Shown: positions 27,312 to 37,283, numbered from the stretch's first letter. The stretch: DNA of 64,000 bases from Verrucomicrobiota bacterium (GCA_019510185.1 JAEKKV010000014.1:186001-250000), one strand, 5' to 3'. A program made the numbers and translations. The notes: generated by a model not told the origin, from the sequence alone.

Positions 27312-27803
27312 TTACAGGGTGGCCGCCTCGGGAAAGGCGAGCAGGACGCCGCGGTTGTTGCCCCACTCCGTCAGCAGCCATTCGGCAAATTCTCCCGGTG
27401 AAACGGGCGGAAAAGGAATCAGGCTGACCGGCTGTTCATCACGCCAAGCAAATGCGCCCTGGACATGGTTCAGCGCCGCCCGATGCCGGAACCTGAGAAA
27501 ATACAGGACGGCCGGCAGGAATGTCGGAATGCGAGTCGTCCGGACCAGCATCCGGGCCGCGTCATAAATGTCGGGCAGATGCGCCGACTCATGGGCCGCC
27601 CAGTCGTCCCAGACGTCTTCCCACGGTGTTCCCTCAGGCAGGACCGGCGGCTGCCAGACGCTGCCGAGTGCATGCCCGGCATCGCGTAGCGGCCGATAGA
27701 ATCCCGTCAGCAGCTCGGCCATCTCATGCCATTTCCTGCCGTTGACCAACGGGTCGTTCATCAACGGGGCACCTTCCAGAGAAGTGTCCGGCAAAGAGAT
27801 CAT
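27312..27803 (-). CDS. Hypothetical protein, 163 aa
   Basis: I do not recognise this protein. It has no signal peptide or long hydrophobic segment, and is rich in W, H and P (WDDWAAHESAHLPDIYDAARML near the middle). HESAH resembles a metalloprotease HExxH-type motif only superficially, because it reads H-E-S-A-H without supporting context. The frame opens at a TTG (27851) inside the PEP-CTERM gene; the first ATG (27803) avoids that overlap. An ATG at 27761, with GGAAGG ten bases upstream, is an alternative. It lies between the PEP-CTERM gene and the pseudopilin-like gene on the same strand, so it may be cotranscribed. Confidence 0.6.
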   Translation of the reverse strand: MISLPDTSLEGAPLMNDPLVNGRKWHEMAELLTGFYRPLRDAGHALGSVWQPPVLPEGTPWEDVWDDWAAHESAHLPDIYDAARMLVRTTRIPTFLPAVLYFLRFRHRAALNHVQGAFAWRDEQPVSLIPFPPVSPGEFAEWLLTEWGNNRGVLLAFPEAATL

Positions 27804-27832
27804 ATCTTGGCCGCCAAAGATTGATGGTTTGC

Positions 27833-29485
27833 TCAGGCCGCCGACTGGCAACGGCGACGGATCAGCACCATGCCCAATGCCAGAGCGCCGAAGATCGCGG
27901 CATAGGTGGCGGGTTCGGGAATGGCGGAGCCGCCAACGGTAAGGTCACCACTGGCTTCGCTGAAGGTGAAGTCGAGGCCGCTGGCCGAACCAGTCCAGAC
28001 GCCGGAAGATCCCGACAGGGAGGTGATAATATAGGAGCCGGCGATGCTCACGCCGGTGAAACCGCTGTTAAAGGTGCCGCTTGATCCCGGCTGGAAGAGG
28101 TTGAAGGTTTCACCGCCACTAAGGATCGAGGAGCTGAAGTTGATGGCCAAGGTGCCGCCGAAGTTCAGCGTGCTGCTGGTCGTAAGGGTGCCGTAGTTGG
28201 TGCCCGCCGTGCCGGTCGCCGCGATGGTCATCTGATTGGCACCGGACATCGTAAAGCTGTTGGCCAAGGCCAGCGTGCCCGCCGAAACCGTCGTGCCGCC
28301 GGTGTAGGTGTTCGCACCGGAAAGGGTGAGCGTGCCGCTGCCAGCCTTGATAAGACCGCCCGAACCTGTGATCGCGCTGCCGATTGAAACGGCGAAGCTG
28401 TTGGTATTGATAGTTGAGCTGGTGGAGGTCGTACTAATGGCGAGCGTAGATCCGAGGGTTTGCGCTGCCGTCGCTTTGAATGTTCCGCCTTGCAACACAA
28501 GCTTTCCAGTGCCGGCCCAAGTGCCCTCGCTGCTGTTGACAGTGCCGGCGACGTTTAACGCGCCATCCGCCGCAATCGTGATGGTTTTGGCCGTGCCGTT
28601 CAGGTTAAGAATACCACCGCTGTTGACATTCAGCGCATTGTTGCCGCCCGTGGCGCCAATCGCCAGACCGGTGCCCGTGCCGTAAGTAAGAGTTCCGTCA
28701 ACATTGACCGTGGCGCCCAAGCCGCTGGAATTTCCGATGCCCGAGGTTGGGGTGGTCGCGTTCGTTGTGCCGTTCACTGTCACGGAAGCACCATTCTTAA
28801 CATTCAATGTACTGGTGCCTAAGATATTGAAATAACCAGAATTGGCGGTTGAAGCACTGATGGCAAGCGAGGCGCTATTGCTGCCGCTACCGACATTCAA
28901 GGTCGTGCCCGTTCCCTGTAAAATCAAAGCGCGGAAAGTTCCGCCGCTGAAGCTCAGGGTGTTCGTGCCATTAAAATTGATCGTGCCGCCGCTCGTCGCC
29001 GTGGTAGTGCCACCCAAGAGGATTGTGCCGATACCACTCAAGCTCAGATTACCATTAAACGTCGTCGTGGTGCCCGATGCCATTCCCCAAGTACCGGCAG
29101 AAGTAAGAACAATATTATTGTTAAACGTCTCCGTAACCCCGCTGGCGTTATTGGTGATAACGCCAGTGAGGTTGAAGGCATTACCCGTCATCGTGTAACC
29201 AAGCGCACCGGAGTTGAAGGTGATTCCTGCGATGTTGGTCGTGGTTGCCAACGTGTCCGTTAGTGTGGTGGAGGAGCTGGCATTCGCGCTGGTAAAGACC
29301 AAGCCATCACCGGAAGCGATGGCCGCTGTATCCCAGTTAGCAGCCGTAGCCCAATCCGTGCTGCTTGCGGAGCCCGTCCAAGTATCAGTCGCGGCATGAG
29401 CTGTGGAGGCTGCCAGCATGGCGGCCAAGAGCGTAGCCAACAAAAGGCGGCGAGAAACAACACGAGCAGGTGTAGCGCGATTCAT
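27833..29485 (-). CDS. PEP-CTERM protein with autotransporter-type beta-strand repeats
   Basis: A 550-aa exported protein. A signal peptide covers 1-32. The body is low-complexity, Ser/Thr/Gly/Asn-rich beta-helix sequence with autotransporter-associated strand repeats (GSGTLTLSGANTYTGGTT at about 385-402). The C-terminus carries a PEP-CTERM signal: PEP at 523-525, a hydrophobic segment, and a basic RRRC tail. PEP-CTERM proteins are processed by an exosortase (EpsH/XrtA family) encoded elsewhere, usually in organisms making exopolysaccharide biofilms. No exosortase is in the window. It is probably surface displayed or released into the extracellular matrix. The ATG at 29485 directly begins the signal sequence. 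Confidence 0.88.
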   Translation of the reverse strand: MNRATPARVVSRRLLLATLLAAMLAASTAHAATDTWTGSASSTDWATAANWDTAAIASGDGLVFTSANASSSTTLTDTLATTTNIAGITFNSGALGYTMTGNAFNLTGVITNNASGVTETFNNNIVLTSAGTWGMASGTTTTFNGNLSLSGIGTILLGGTTTATSGGTINFNGTNTLSFSGGTFRALILQGTGTTLNVGSGSNSASLAISASTANSGYFNILGTSTLNVKNGASVTVNGTTNATTPTSGIGNSSGLGATVNVDGTLTYGTGTGLAIGATGGNNALNVNSGGILNLNGTAKTITIAADGALNVAGTVNSSEGTWAGTGKLVLQGGTFKATAAQTLGSTLAISTTSTSSTINTNSFAVSIGSAITGSGGLIKAGSGTLTLSGANTYTGGTTVSAGTLALANSFTMSGANQMTIAATGTAGTNYGTLTTSSTLNFGGTLAINFSSSILSGGETFNLFQPGSSGTFNSGFTGVSIAGSYIITSLSGSSGVWTGSASGLDFTFSEASGDLTVGGSAIPEPATYAAIFGALALGMVLIRRRCQSAA

Positions 29486-29729
29486 GGAGAAATAAGGCGA
29501 ACGTGGGGAAGCAGAGGTGCGTCAGGGGCCGGCTCCGGGCGCAATGAGCGCGAGGCCGTTGTTCGGGGTGAACCTGAACGGCACCATTAAACCATACCGA
29601 TGGACGGATCGCCTATCGGATGTTTATCCGGCACGGCCTCACACCCCCCTGCACTGAGGATCGATTTCCAGCGGGTAATTGAATCGCGGAGTGAATCCAC
29701 TCCCGCGCGATCTCTTCGCCCTCTTTATC
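29486..29729. other. Gap between PEP-CTERM gene and response regulator
   Basis: These 244 bp probably contain the promoter of the PEP-CTERM gene and the 3' end of the two-component operon, both read on the minus strand. I find no clear promoter hexamers, T-tailed hairpin or small open frame. Nothing more is claimed. Confidence 0.35.
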
Positions 29730-30356
29730 TTACCGAGGGTGAAGCTTGAGCACCGCTTCGGCGCGAGTTTGCACGTGCAGTTTCCGATAGATCGCCTCGA
29801 TGTGGCTGTTCATCGTACTACGACTGATCCCCAGCCGCCCGGCGACTTCCTTGTAAAGGAGCCCTTTGGCCAGCTGGTCGAGCACCTCGCGTTCGCGCGG
29901 CGTGAGCTTTTCCACCTCACTCGCAGGCTGGCGGATTCGATGAAAATGTGAAACCACAAGCCGCGCGATATTCGAGGACATGGGCGCTCCACCGGCATGC
30001 ACCTCCTCGACGGCTTTCAGCAATTCCTCCGGCCGCGAACGCTTGAGCAGATAGCCGCCGGCACCGGCGCGCAGCGCGTTAAAGATCAACTCGCTGTCAT
30101 CGTAAATGGTCAGCATCAGCACCTGCAGCTCAGGGTGTCCGGCCTTAAGCAGCGCCGTGCATTCAATGCCGCTGCGGCCTGGCAGCTGGACATCCATCAG
30201 CAGCACGTCCGGCACGTTGCGGGGCACCTCGCGCAGCGCCTCCTCGGCCGAACCGTAGAGGCCGACGCATTCAAACCGGGAACTGCTTCCAATCACTTGG
30301 GCCAGACTTTGGCGGATCAAGGGATCGTCTTCGACGATGGAGACTCGAATGAGCAT
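29730..30356 (-). CDS. NarL/FixJ-type response regulator
   Basis: A 208-aa regulator. The receiver domain (1-120) has acidic pocket E9-D10-D11, phosphoacceptor D55 in LLMDVQLPG, T83 and K105. The LuxR-type helix-turn-helix occupies about 147-200 (LTPREREVLDQLAKGLLYKEVAGRLGISRSTM...). The ATG at 30356 is 18 bp after the stop of the propeller kinase gene on the same strand, so the two form a cognate pair. Targets are likely local carbohydrate genes, which is inferred from the neighbouring xylose cluster. Confidence 0.94.
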   Translation of the reverse strand: MLIRVSIVEDDPLIRQSLAQVIGSSSRFECVGLYGSAEEALREVPRNVPDVLLMDVQLPGRSGIECTALLKAGHPELQVLMLTIYDDSELIFNALRAGAGGYLLKRSRPEELLKAVEEVHAGGAPMSSNIARLVVSHFHRIRQPASEVEKLTPREREVLDQLAKGLLYKEVAGRLGISRSTMNSHIEAIYRKLHVQTRAEAVLKLHPR

Positions 30357-30374
30357 GGTTAAGGTAGCCTCATA

Positions 30375-33347
30375 TCAGTGTGGTACCGGTGGTAGCACCG
30401 GGCCGGGGTGCGGCCAAGGCACAATTAAGGTGATGCAGGTTCCCGCGCCCGGTTGGCTGTTGATCCGACACTCACCTCTCAACGCCAGAGCGCGCTCCCG
30501 CAGATTGCGGAGTCCGTTCCCTCCCCCCGCAGCGCCCTCGACATCAAAGCCACCGCCGTTGTCGGCGATAATGATGCCAAGGCTCAGCGGTTCCATGGTG
30601 GCACTGAGGTGGACTTCAGTCGCCCCGGAGTATTTCACCGCGTTGTTGAGCGCTTCTTTGACAACGAGGAGCACGTGATAACGAAACTCCGGCGGAAGCT
30701 GGCACTCCGGCACATCGAGGGGGAAATCGAGCCGAAGTCCCAGCGACGTGGGCTTCAGGAAATCCTCCGCAAACCGCACAAGGTATTGAAAGAGGCTATC
30801 CAGCGTGTCCTTGCGGGGATTCACTGCCCACACCACGCCGTCCAAGGAGTCCACCGCACGGCGGGCGGAATCAGCCAGCTCAGAGCGGGACTGTGGCGTC
30901 GAGGACATTCCCGCCAAAAGTGCGATATGCGTGAGGTTGGCACCCACTTGATCGTGCATGTCGCGCGCGATGCGTGCGCGCTCCCGCTCCAGCGCGTGTT
31001 CCTGCTCCAACCTGCGCATTTTCGCGCGCATCCGGCGCCTCACCAAGAACCGCACCAACGCGGCCAGCGACAGCGCGCCGAACACTCCCGCGCCCAAATG
31101 AAACCAGCCCGTCTCCCACCACGCGGCGCGCACGGCAAAGGCGATCGATGCCGTCGCCGGCAGCCATGGTCCATCCGCCTCGGCGGCGGCGACTTCAAAA
31201 CGATAGTCGCCCGGCGGCAGGTGCGCGAAAGTCGCCGCCCGCTGTCGGTCGGCCAAGATCCATTCGTCGCCCCAGCCGACCAGGCGGTAGCGGAAGTGAA
31301 TCTGCTCCGGCGAGCTCAATGCCGGCAGCGTGTAGCGGATTTGTAGCAGCCCGGGTTGCGGCGGAAGCACCAGTTTGTTGACACCGACCACCGGCGCCGA
31401 CGTGCGCCCGACCCGAACCTCCTCGATCAACAACGGTGGCAATTGGCCGACGACCCGGAAATCTTGCGGAGCTATCTCCAGTCCGCCACGGGAAGTGGCG
31501 AACCACAGATGGCCGTTGCGCGTCCGCGTCGTCGTGTTTTTGAATCCGAAATTGAAATCGACGTTGGGCATCCCCTCGTTGCGGCCGTAGGCGACTGTCC
31601 GCATCGATTGCCGGCGCCTATCCATGACCGCGTCGATCTCGCTTCGGGCCACGCGGAACAGACCACTTCCCGTTCCAAACCAGAAATCTCCGCCGGGCCC
31701 GATCACCAAGGAACGAAGGTCGTCCACTGGCAGTCCGGAATCATGCGGTAGAGGAGTGATCTGGCCCGCGCGCCAGCGATAAAGTCCGCCTCCGAATTCG
31801 CCGATCCACACAGTCTCTTGCTCATCCGGCACGATGAACCGGACTTGTCCTCCCAATTTCTCCCCCGGCAGCGGCACCGGAACAAACCGCTCTCCCTTGC
31901 GTTGGAAAACCAAGCCCGCCTCGGTGCCAACCCAAAGCCGGCCTGCGGCGTCCTCGGCCAACGCTCTCGGTTCAACCAGTCCCTCCTGGATTGGAATATG
32001 GTCGACGACGCCGTTTCGCCAGCAGACGAGATCATTTTTGACCGTGGCCGCCCACAAGTCTCCGTGCCGGTCCACCAACAGCGCGGTCAGTGCATCCCGT
32101 AAAGAATCCTGGCCGAACTTTCCGTCACGCCAGTGCATCAATCCTCTCATCGTGCCCAGCCATATCCCGCCCGCAGGATCGGGGCACAAGGCCAAGACCG
32201 CCCCACCCGACCATCCTTCCGGAGTAACAAATGCGCGGTTGGAGGAATCCATCGCCCGCACCGGCTCGCCGTCCCGCCCCGCTATCCAAAGCTTGCCCTC
32301 CGCATCCTCGCAAAGAGAGACGACACCGTCGGTGTGCAGACCATTTTGTTTCTGGCGCAGGAAAAACCGGCAGGGCCGCAGCCGGTTCAGACCTCCACCG
32401 AACGTCCCCACCCAAAGATTGCCCTCACGATCCTCGACAATGGAGGAAATGGAGGAATGCGACGTGGGCACCCGCAGGAATTTCCCGGAGTGAAACCGGA
32501 ACAGTCCCTCGTTTTTAGTCCCGATCCAAAGATCGCCCGCCGAGTCCTCGAAGAGCACATTCGCCGACAAGTCGACCGGTTGGGACACCACTTGGGCCGA
32601 CCCATCGGCTTGATAACGCCAAAGTCGTTCGCCACGAAACACCCACACACCGCCCTCACGCGCAGGCGCGAGTACCGGCCAGCCCCCGCCGTCGGGAGCG
32701 ACCGGTTGAAACCGCGTCCCGTCAAAAACGCCGCACCCGCCTGTCGTCGTGCACCATATTTTTCCGGACATATCCGTATAAACATTGGCACTCCCTCCGG
32801 GACCGACGCCCTCCCCGCTCGAAAAGGCGGCGAGCACGCCATCGCGCCACCGAAAAACTCTTCGATCCGGCCAAAGCCCGAACCAGACCGCCCCATCCGC
32901 ATCCTGGGCAAACGAACTCGTCCATGCCGCCGTCGCTCCGCTCGGCGCGAGAGGAACGATTGTCTCAAAGCGTCCTCCAGCCAGCCGTGAAACTCCGCCG
33001 CGCTCGAGCCCGATCCACAAAGCTCCGTCGCGGGCGGCAAAAACCGGCGACATCCGGTTCGACTCCAACCCCGGCGTGGTCTCCTTCGGAAACGGAGTGA
33101 AGCGCACGCCATCAAATCGCACCAATCCACTCCCGGTCGTCAGCCACAGATAACCGTCCGGCGTCTGCGCGAGGTTGGAAATGCTGTTGTTCGGCAGCCC
33201 CTCGTCCACCTCCCACGTGCGCAAGACGTAGTCTTCCGAAACCGGGATCGCCCCCAGCGCCGTGTCTTCCGCCCACGCCGGGCTCACCATCATCAGTGAG
33301 AGCGTGCCAAATATCAGAAGAATCAACAAGGGGCGGCGGGTGGGCAC
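30375..33347 (-). CDS. Periplasmic-propeller sensor histidine kinase (HTCS-like, non-hybrid)
   Basis: A 990-aa sensor. GTG start with GGAGTAGGGG just upstream; signal peptide 1-26. About 40-640 is a series of reg_prop propeller repeats (for example LAQTPDGYLWLTTGSGLVRF near 60-79), folding into two seven-bladed propellers in known relatives. A Y_Y_Y sandwich follows (about 660-735), then one membrane helix (about 745-768). The cytoplasmic kinase has a HisKA_3 dimerisation region with phospho-acceptor H798 in ARDMHDQ, and an HATPase with EALNNAVKYS (N-box) and ADNGGGF. Hybrid two-component sensors of Bacteroidetes share this periplasmic part, but there the receiver and AraC-type output are fused. 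Here the receiver is the separate gene 18 bp downstream. The ligand is probably an oligosaccharide; xylan products are a guess from context. Confidence 0.92.
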   Translation of the reverse strand: MPTRRPLLILLIFGTLSLMMVSPAWAEDTALGAIPVSEDYVLRTWEVDEGLPNNSISNLAQTPDGYLWLTTGSGLVRFDGVRFTPFPKETTPGLESNRMSPVFAARDGALWIGLERGGVSRLAGGRFETIVPLAPSGATAAWTSSFAQDADGAVWFGLWPDRRVFRWRDGVLAAFSSGEGVGPGGSANVYTDMSGKIWCTTTGGCGVFDGTRFQPVAPDGGGWPVLAPAREGGVWVFRGERLWRYQADGSAQVVSQPVDLSANVLFEDSAGDLWIGTKNEGLFRFHSGKFLRVPTSHSSISSIVEDREGNLWVGTFGGGLNRLRPCRFFLRQKQNGLHTDGVVSLCEDAEGKLWIAGRDGEPVRAMDSSNRAFVTPEGWSGGAVLALCPDPAGGIWLGTMRGLMHWRDGKFGQDSLRDALTALLVDRHGDLWAATVKNDLVCWRNGVVDHIPIQEGLVEPRALAEDAAGRLWVGTEAGLVFQRKGERFVPVPLPGEKLGGQVRFIVPDEQETVWIGEFGGGLYRWRAGQITPLPHDSGLPVDDLRSLVIGPGGDFWFGTGSGLFRVARSEIDAVMDRRRQSMRTVAYGRNEGMPNVDFNFGFKNTTTRTRNGHLWFATSRGGLEIAPQDFRVVGQLPPLLIEEVRVGRTSAPVVGVNKLVLPPQPGLLQIRYTLPALSSPEQIHFRYRLVGWGDEWILADRQRAATFAHLPPGDYRFEVAAAEADGPWLPATASIAFAVRAAWWETGWFHLGAGVFGALSLAALVRFLVRRRMRAKMRRLEQEHALERERARIARDMHDQVGANLTHIALLAGMSSTPQSRSELADSARRAVDSLDGVVWAVNPRKDTLDSLFQYLVRFAEDFLKPTSLGLRLDFPLDVPECQLPPEFRYHVLLVVKEALNNAVKYSGATEVHLSATMEPLSLGIIIADNGGGFDVEGAAGGGNGLRNLRERALALRGECRINSQPGAGTCITLIVPWPHPGPVLPPVPH

Positions 33348-33456
33348 GCATGACCCCTACTCCGCGCCCTCGCCCTTTGTCCAAAACAAATCCTTGCGGA
33401 CGGATGCCTTCATCGCGTTTGCCTCCGCCGGAAATACCGCCTCTGCTCTGCGCTTC
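33348..33456. promoter_or_regulatory. Divergent promoter region, propeller kinase / AraC regulator
   Basis: The 109 bp between the GTG of the kinase and the ATG of the AraC-type gene must hold the start signals of both. I see no strong palindrome or clear hexamer pair. The long open frame that enters this region upstream of the AraC ATG (to 33262) overlaps the kinase gene and is not taken as coding. Confidence 0.4.
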
Positions 33457-34359
33457 ATGGCCCTGCTTGCCCAAGGCATCAATTATTTCGGCCCCGATGG
33501 CTTTCCCGTCACCGTGCGGCGCGTCCACACCCGGCCCGACGGCGGACCGTCCCACCCGCACGATGTCACCCAGGTGGAGCACTATCATGATTTCTGCGAA
33601 CTCGTCATCGTCTGCGGCGGACGCGGCCTGCACGTGCTCAAGGGCGAAAGCTTTCCCGTGACCGCGGGCGACGTGTTCGTGGTGCAAGGGCAACAAGCCC
33701 ACTATTTCCGTGAATGCGAGGAGCTGATCCTGCTAAATGTGATGTATAATCCCGACCGGCTGGACCTGCCGGTTGGCCTGCTCCGCCGCCTGCCCGGCTA
33801 CAGCGCGCTCTTCGTACTCGAGCCCAACTTCCGTCGCGCCCACCAGTTTTCCAGCCGGCTTCGCCTCAACCGGAAATACCTCGGCATGGCCGAGGCGCTC
33901 GCCGAACGCATGGACCAGGAGGCCGCCGGCCAGACCCGCGGCCACGAGGCGCTCCTCCAGGGACTTTTGCTCGAAATGATGGTGTTCCTCTCCCGCCGCT
34001 ACGGCGAAAGCGAAGCCACCGAGGCCCGCGCCCTCCTGCGCATGGGCCAGCTCATCAGCACCCTCGAACAACGGTTCCGCGAACCGTGGACGCTTGAGCA
34101 GATGACCCGCGACACCCGCCTGTCCCGCACCAGTCTACTGCGCGTCTTTCGTCAGGCCACCGGCCAGCCGCCCATCGATTACCTGATCAGCCTGCGCGTC
34201 GCCGCCGCCATGAAGCTCCTGCGGCAGACGGATCAGGGGATCACCGACATCGCCTTCGAAACCGGTTTCACCGACAGCAATTACTTCGCCCGCCAGTTTC
34301 GCCGGATCTGCGGCTGCACCCCGTCGGCCTTCCGCCGGCGTGCCGGCACGGTCAACTAG
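33457..34359 (+). CDS. AraC-family regulator with cupin sensor domain
   Basis: A 300-aa regulator. The N-terminal half holds a cupin-like sugar-binding domain (HYHDFCELVIVCGGRG near 47-62, then the GDVFVVQGQQAHYF sequence). The C-terminal 100 residues form the double helix-turn-helix: TLEQMTRDTRLSRTSLLRVFRQ and ITDIAFETGFTDSNYFARQF. The ATG at 33457 begins the conserved part; the longer frame overlaps the divergent kinase and is not supported by a recognisable domain. The gene lies 79 bp before xylB and xylA on the same strand, so it probably controls xylose use. RhaS/RhaR-like regulators have this architecture. Xylose as ligand is an inference. Confidence 0.9.
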   Translation: MALLAQGINYFGPDGFPVTVRRVHTRPDGGPSHPHDVTQVEHYHDFCELVIVCGGRGLHVLKGESFPVTAGDVFVVQGQQAHYFRECEELILLNVMYNPDRLDLPVGLLRRLPGYSALFVLEPNFRRAHQFSSRLRLNRKYLGMAEALAERMDQEAAGQTRGHEALLQGLLLEMMVFLSRRYGESEATEARALLRMGQLISTLEQRFREPWTLEQMTRDTRLSRTSLLRVFRQATGQPPIDYLISLRVAAAMKLLRQTDQGITDIAFETGFTDSNYFARQFRRICGCTPSAFRRRAGTVN

Positions 34360-34438
34360 CCGGTCTTTTTGTGCTAATCGATTGACCTTTTGTTAAGGCG
34401 GCAGCCGGCTCGGTGTGCTAAGGTCATCCCCTTTCCCC

Positions 34439-35917
34439 ATGCTTCTCCTCGGCCTCGATCTCGGCAGTTCCTCCGTCAAAGCGTCGGTTCTCGATGCGGC
34501 CACCGGCCGCGTTGTCGCCTCCGCCCAATCTCCCGCCGAGGAAATGCCGATCAACGCGCCCCGCCCCGGTTGGGCCGAGCAGGACCCCGCCGTCTGGTGG
34601 GAACACACCGGCAGGGCCGTCCGCGCCGCGCTGGCCAAGATCGATGCCCTTCGTGTTCGCGCCATCGGCATCTCCTACCAGATGCACGGCCTCGTCACGC
34701 TCGACGCCCGCAACGAGGTCGTCCGGCCCGCCATCATCTGGTGCGACAGCCGTGCGGTCGAAATCGGCGCCAAGGCCTTTGCCGATCTCGGTCCCGAACT
34801 CTGCCGCAGCCGCCTCCTCAACTCCCCCGGCAACTTCACCGGTTCCAAGCTGCGCTGGGTGAAGGAAAACGAGCCCGAGGCTTTCAAGCGTATTCACAAA
34901 ATCATGCTGCCGGGCGACTACCTGGCCCTCCGCCTGACTGGCGAGGCGCAAACCACCGCCTCCGGCCTGTCCGAAGGCGCGCTGTGGGATTTTTCGCAGG
35001 ACCGCCCCGCCGACTTCCTGCTCGCCCACTGGGGCATCGATCCCACCCTGCTGCCCGGGCTCACGCCCACCTTCGGCCCGCAGGCGACGCTGCTCCCCGC
35101 GATCGCCGCCGAGCTCGGCCTGCCCGCCGGCATCCCCGTGACCTATCGCGCCGGCGACCAGCCCAACAACGCCTTTTCGCTGAACGTCCTCCAAGCCGGT
35201 GACATCGCCGCCACCGGCGGCACCTCGGGTGTCGTCTATGGCGTGACCGACCGGCTCGCCTACGATCCCGAAAGCCGCGTCAACAGCTTCGCTCACGTCA
35301 ACCACACCGCGAAAGACCCGCGCCTTGGCGTGCTCCTTTGCCTGAATGGCGCCGGCATCCTCAACGCCTGGCTGCGCCGCACCCTGGGCGAGGGCATGAG
35401 CTATGAGAAGATGAACGCGCTCGCGGCCGCCGTGCCCGCCGGCAGCGACGGCCTCACCGTCCTTCCCTTTGGCAACGGCGCCGAACGCATGCTCGGCAAC
35501 CGCCAGCCCGGCGCGCAATGGCACGGCCTCGACTTCAACCGGCACCAGGCCGGCCACCTTTGTCGCGCCGCCCAGGAGGGTATCGCCTTCGCCTTCCGTC
35601 ATGGCATCCAGGGCATGCAGGCCACCGGCCTCTCGCCGAAGCGCATGCGCGCGGGCAACGCCAATCTGTTCCTCAGCCCGATCTTCCGCGAAACCCTCGC
35701 CTCGACTCTCGGCGTCACCATCGAGCTCGTCAGCACCGATGGCGCCGCCGGCGCCGCCCGCGCGGCCGGCATGGGCGCGGGGATTTTCGCCACCACCGCG
35801 GACGCCTTCCGCAGTCTCGACGTCCTCGCCACCATCGAGCCGAACCCTTCCCTCGTCGCCCCGTGCGCGGAGGCTTATGCGCGCTGGGAGCAGGTACTCA
35901 AGCGCGCGCTCGCTTGA
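34439..35917 (+). CDS. xylB: Xylulokinase
   Basis: A 492-aa FGGY-family sugar kinase that phosphorylates D-xylulose to xylulose 5-phosphate with ATP in the cytoplasm. The ATPase phosphate loop is [11 protein letters not shown] (4-14), the sugar-binding MHG motif is at 82-84 (YQMHG), and the catalytic base candidate is D240 in AGDQPNNA. The C-terminal domain shows GGTSGVVYG and the later [10 protein letters not shown] segment typical of xylulokinases. The upstream frame begins at GTG 34415, but ATG 34439 gives the normal N-terminus. The xylose isomerase gene follows after 28 bp, so the pathway D-xylose to xylulose 5-phosphate is complete. Context confirms the substrate among FGGY kinases. Confidence 0.95.
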   Translation: MLLLGLDLGSSSVKASVLDAATGRVVASAQSPAEEMPINAPRPGWAEQDPAVWWEHTGRAVRAALAKIDALRVRAIGISYQMHGLVTLDARNEVVRPAIIWCDSRAVEIGAKAFADLGPELCRSRLLNSPGNFTGSKLRWVKENEPEAFKRIHKIMLPGDYLALRLTGEAQTTASGLSEGALWDFSQDRPADFLLAHWGIDPTLLPGLTPTFGPQATLLPAIAAELGLPAGIPVTYRAGDQPNNAFSLNVLQAGDIAATGGTSGVVYGVTDRLAYDPESRVNSFAHVNHTAKDPRLGVLLCLNGAGILNAWLRRTLGEGMSYEKMNALAAAVPAGSDGLTVLPFGNGAERMLGNRQPGAQWHGLDFNRHQAGHLCRAAQEGIAFAFRHGIQGMQATGLSPKRMRAGNANLFLSPIFRETLASTLGVTIELVSTDGAAGAARAAGMGAGIFATTADAFRSLDVLATIEPNPSLVAPCAEAYARWEQVLKRALA

Positions 35918-35945
35918 TCCGTATTTCCTTTTTCCCGACACCATC

Positions 35946-37283
35946 ATGAAACCCACCAAGCTCACCCTCGGCTCGAAAGAGTATTTCCCCGGCATCGGCC
36001 AGATCGCCTTTGAAGGCCCCGCCAGCACCAATCCGCTGGCTTACCGCTATTATCAGCCCGACCGGCTCATCAACGGAAAGCCCATGCGCGAGTTCCTGCG
36101 CTATGCGATTTCCTACTGGCATACCTTCTGCGGCAACGGCGCCGATCCGTTCGGCGCCCCCACCCGCCCGATGCCCTGGCTCTCCGCCGCCGATCCCGTC
36201 GAGCGCGCCAAGGCCAAGGCCGACGCCGCCTTCGAGTTCATCACGAAACTCGGCGTGCCCTTCTACTGCTTCCACGACACCGACCTCGTCGACGAGGCCG
36301 ACACCCTCGCCGGTTCGGAAAAACGCATTGAGACGATCGTCGCCTATCTCAAAGAGAAGCAGGCCGCCTCCAACGTTCAGCTCCTCTGGGGCACCGCCAA
36401 CCTCTTCAGCAATCCGCGCTACATGAACGGCGCGAGCACCAATCCCGATTTCGCCGTCCTCACCCGCGCCGGCGGCCAGCTCAAGTCCGCCATCGACGCC
36501 ACCATCGCCCTCGACGGCACCGGCTACGTCTTCTGGGGCGGCCGCGAAGGCTATCTCTCGCTGCTCAACACCGACATGAAGCGCGAACGCGAACACCTCG
36601 CCCGCTTCCTCACCATCGCCCGTGACTACGCCCGCTCCCAAGGCTTCAAAGGCAAGTTCTTCATCGAACCCAAGCCCTGCGAGCCCTCCAAGCACCAGTA
36701 CGACTTCGACTCCGCCACCGTCATCGGCTTCCTGCGCGAGTTCAACCTCCTCGGCGACTTCGCCCTCAACATCGAGGTCAACCACGCCACCCTCGCCGGC
36801 CACACCTTCCCGCACGAGCTCGATGTCGCCGCCTCCGCCGGCCTCCTCGGCAGCATCGACGCCAACCGCGGCGACGTGCAGAACGGCTGGGACACCGACC
36901 AGTTCCCCATCGACCCGCTCGAGCTCACCGAGGCCATGATGATCATCCTCCAGGCCGGCGGCTTCAGCCACGGCGGCATCAACTTCGACGCCAAGATCCG
37001 TCGCAACTCGACCGACGCCGACGATCTCTTCATCGCCCACATCACCGGCATGGACGCCTTCGCCCGCGCCGCGCTCGCCGCCGAGAAGCTCCTCAAGGAA
37101 TCCCCGCTGCCCGCCCTCAAAAAAGCGCGCTACGCCTCCTTCGACAGCGGCAACGGCCAGGCCTTCGAACAAGGCAAGCTGTCCCTCCTCGACCTGCACA
37201 AGCTCGCCCACCAGCAAGGCGAACCCAAGCAGACGAGCGGCAAGCAGGAGCTCTACGAAAACATCCTCCTCCGCTACGTCTAA
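35946..37283 (+). CDS. xylA: Xylose isomerase
   Basis: A 445-aa class II xylose isomerase that converts D-xylose to D-xylulose using two divalent metals. KEYFPGI (11-17) and [12 protein letters not shown] are class II features. The catalytic H110 and D113 lie in YCFHDTD. The metal-site segment [16 protein letters not shown] contains E241 and K243, and further metal ligands are in [14 protein letters not shown] and WDTDQFP. The length matches the family. The start is the ATG at 35946; the frame extends upstream inside xylB only as shadow sequence. It is the last gene before a strong terminator, and its codon use is typical of the neighbourhood. Confidence 0.97.
   Translation: MKPTKLTLGSKEYFPGIGQIAFEGPASTNPLAYRYYQPDRLINGKPMREFLRYAISYWHTFCGNGADPFGAPTRPMPWLSAADPVERAKAKADAAFEFITKLGVPFYCFHDTDLVDEADTLAGSEKRIETIVAYLKEKQAASNVQLLWGTANLFSNPRYMNGASTNPDFAVLTRAGGQLKSAIDATIALDGTGYVFWGGREGYLSLLNTDMKREREHLARFLTIARDYARSQGFKGKFFIEPKPCEPSKHQYDFDSATVIGFLREFNLLGDFALNIEVNHATLAGHTFPHELDVAASAGLLGSIDANRGDVQNGWDTDQFPIDPLELTEAMMIILQAGGFSHGGINFDAKIRRNSTDADDLFIAHITGMDAFARAALAAEKLLKESPLPALKKARYASFDSGNGQAFEQGKLSLLDLHKLAHQQGEPKQTSGKQELYENILLRYV

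Noticed and set aside
27560..27620. HESAH in the 163-aa protein as a zinc metalloprotease motif
   Set aside because: HExxH alone is common by chance, and no third ligand or surrounding helix pattern supports a protease.
33262..33456. 65-codon upstream extension of the AraC-type gene
   Set aside because: It overlaps the start of the divergent kinase gene and contains no conserved sequence. The ATG at 33457 gives a normal regulator.
34340..34375. Terminator after the AraC-type gene
   Set aside because: Only a 5-bp stem precedes a short T-run, and the distance to xylB is small. Readthrough into xylB-xylA seems more likely.
34424..36031. 535-codon minus-strand frame opposite xylB
   Set aside because: Runs across xylB and the xylA start with biased composition and no domains. 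xylB and xylA are unmistakable.
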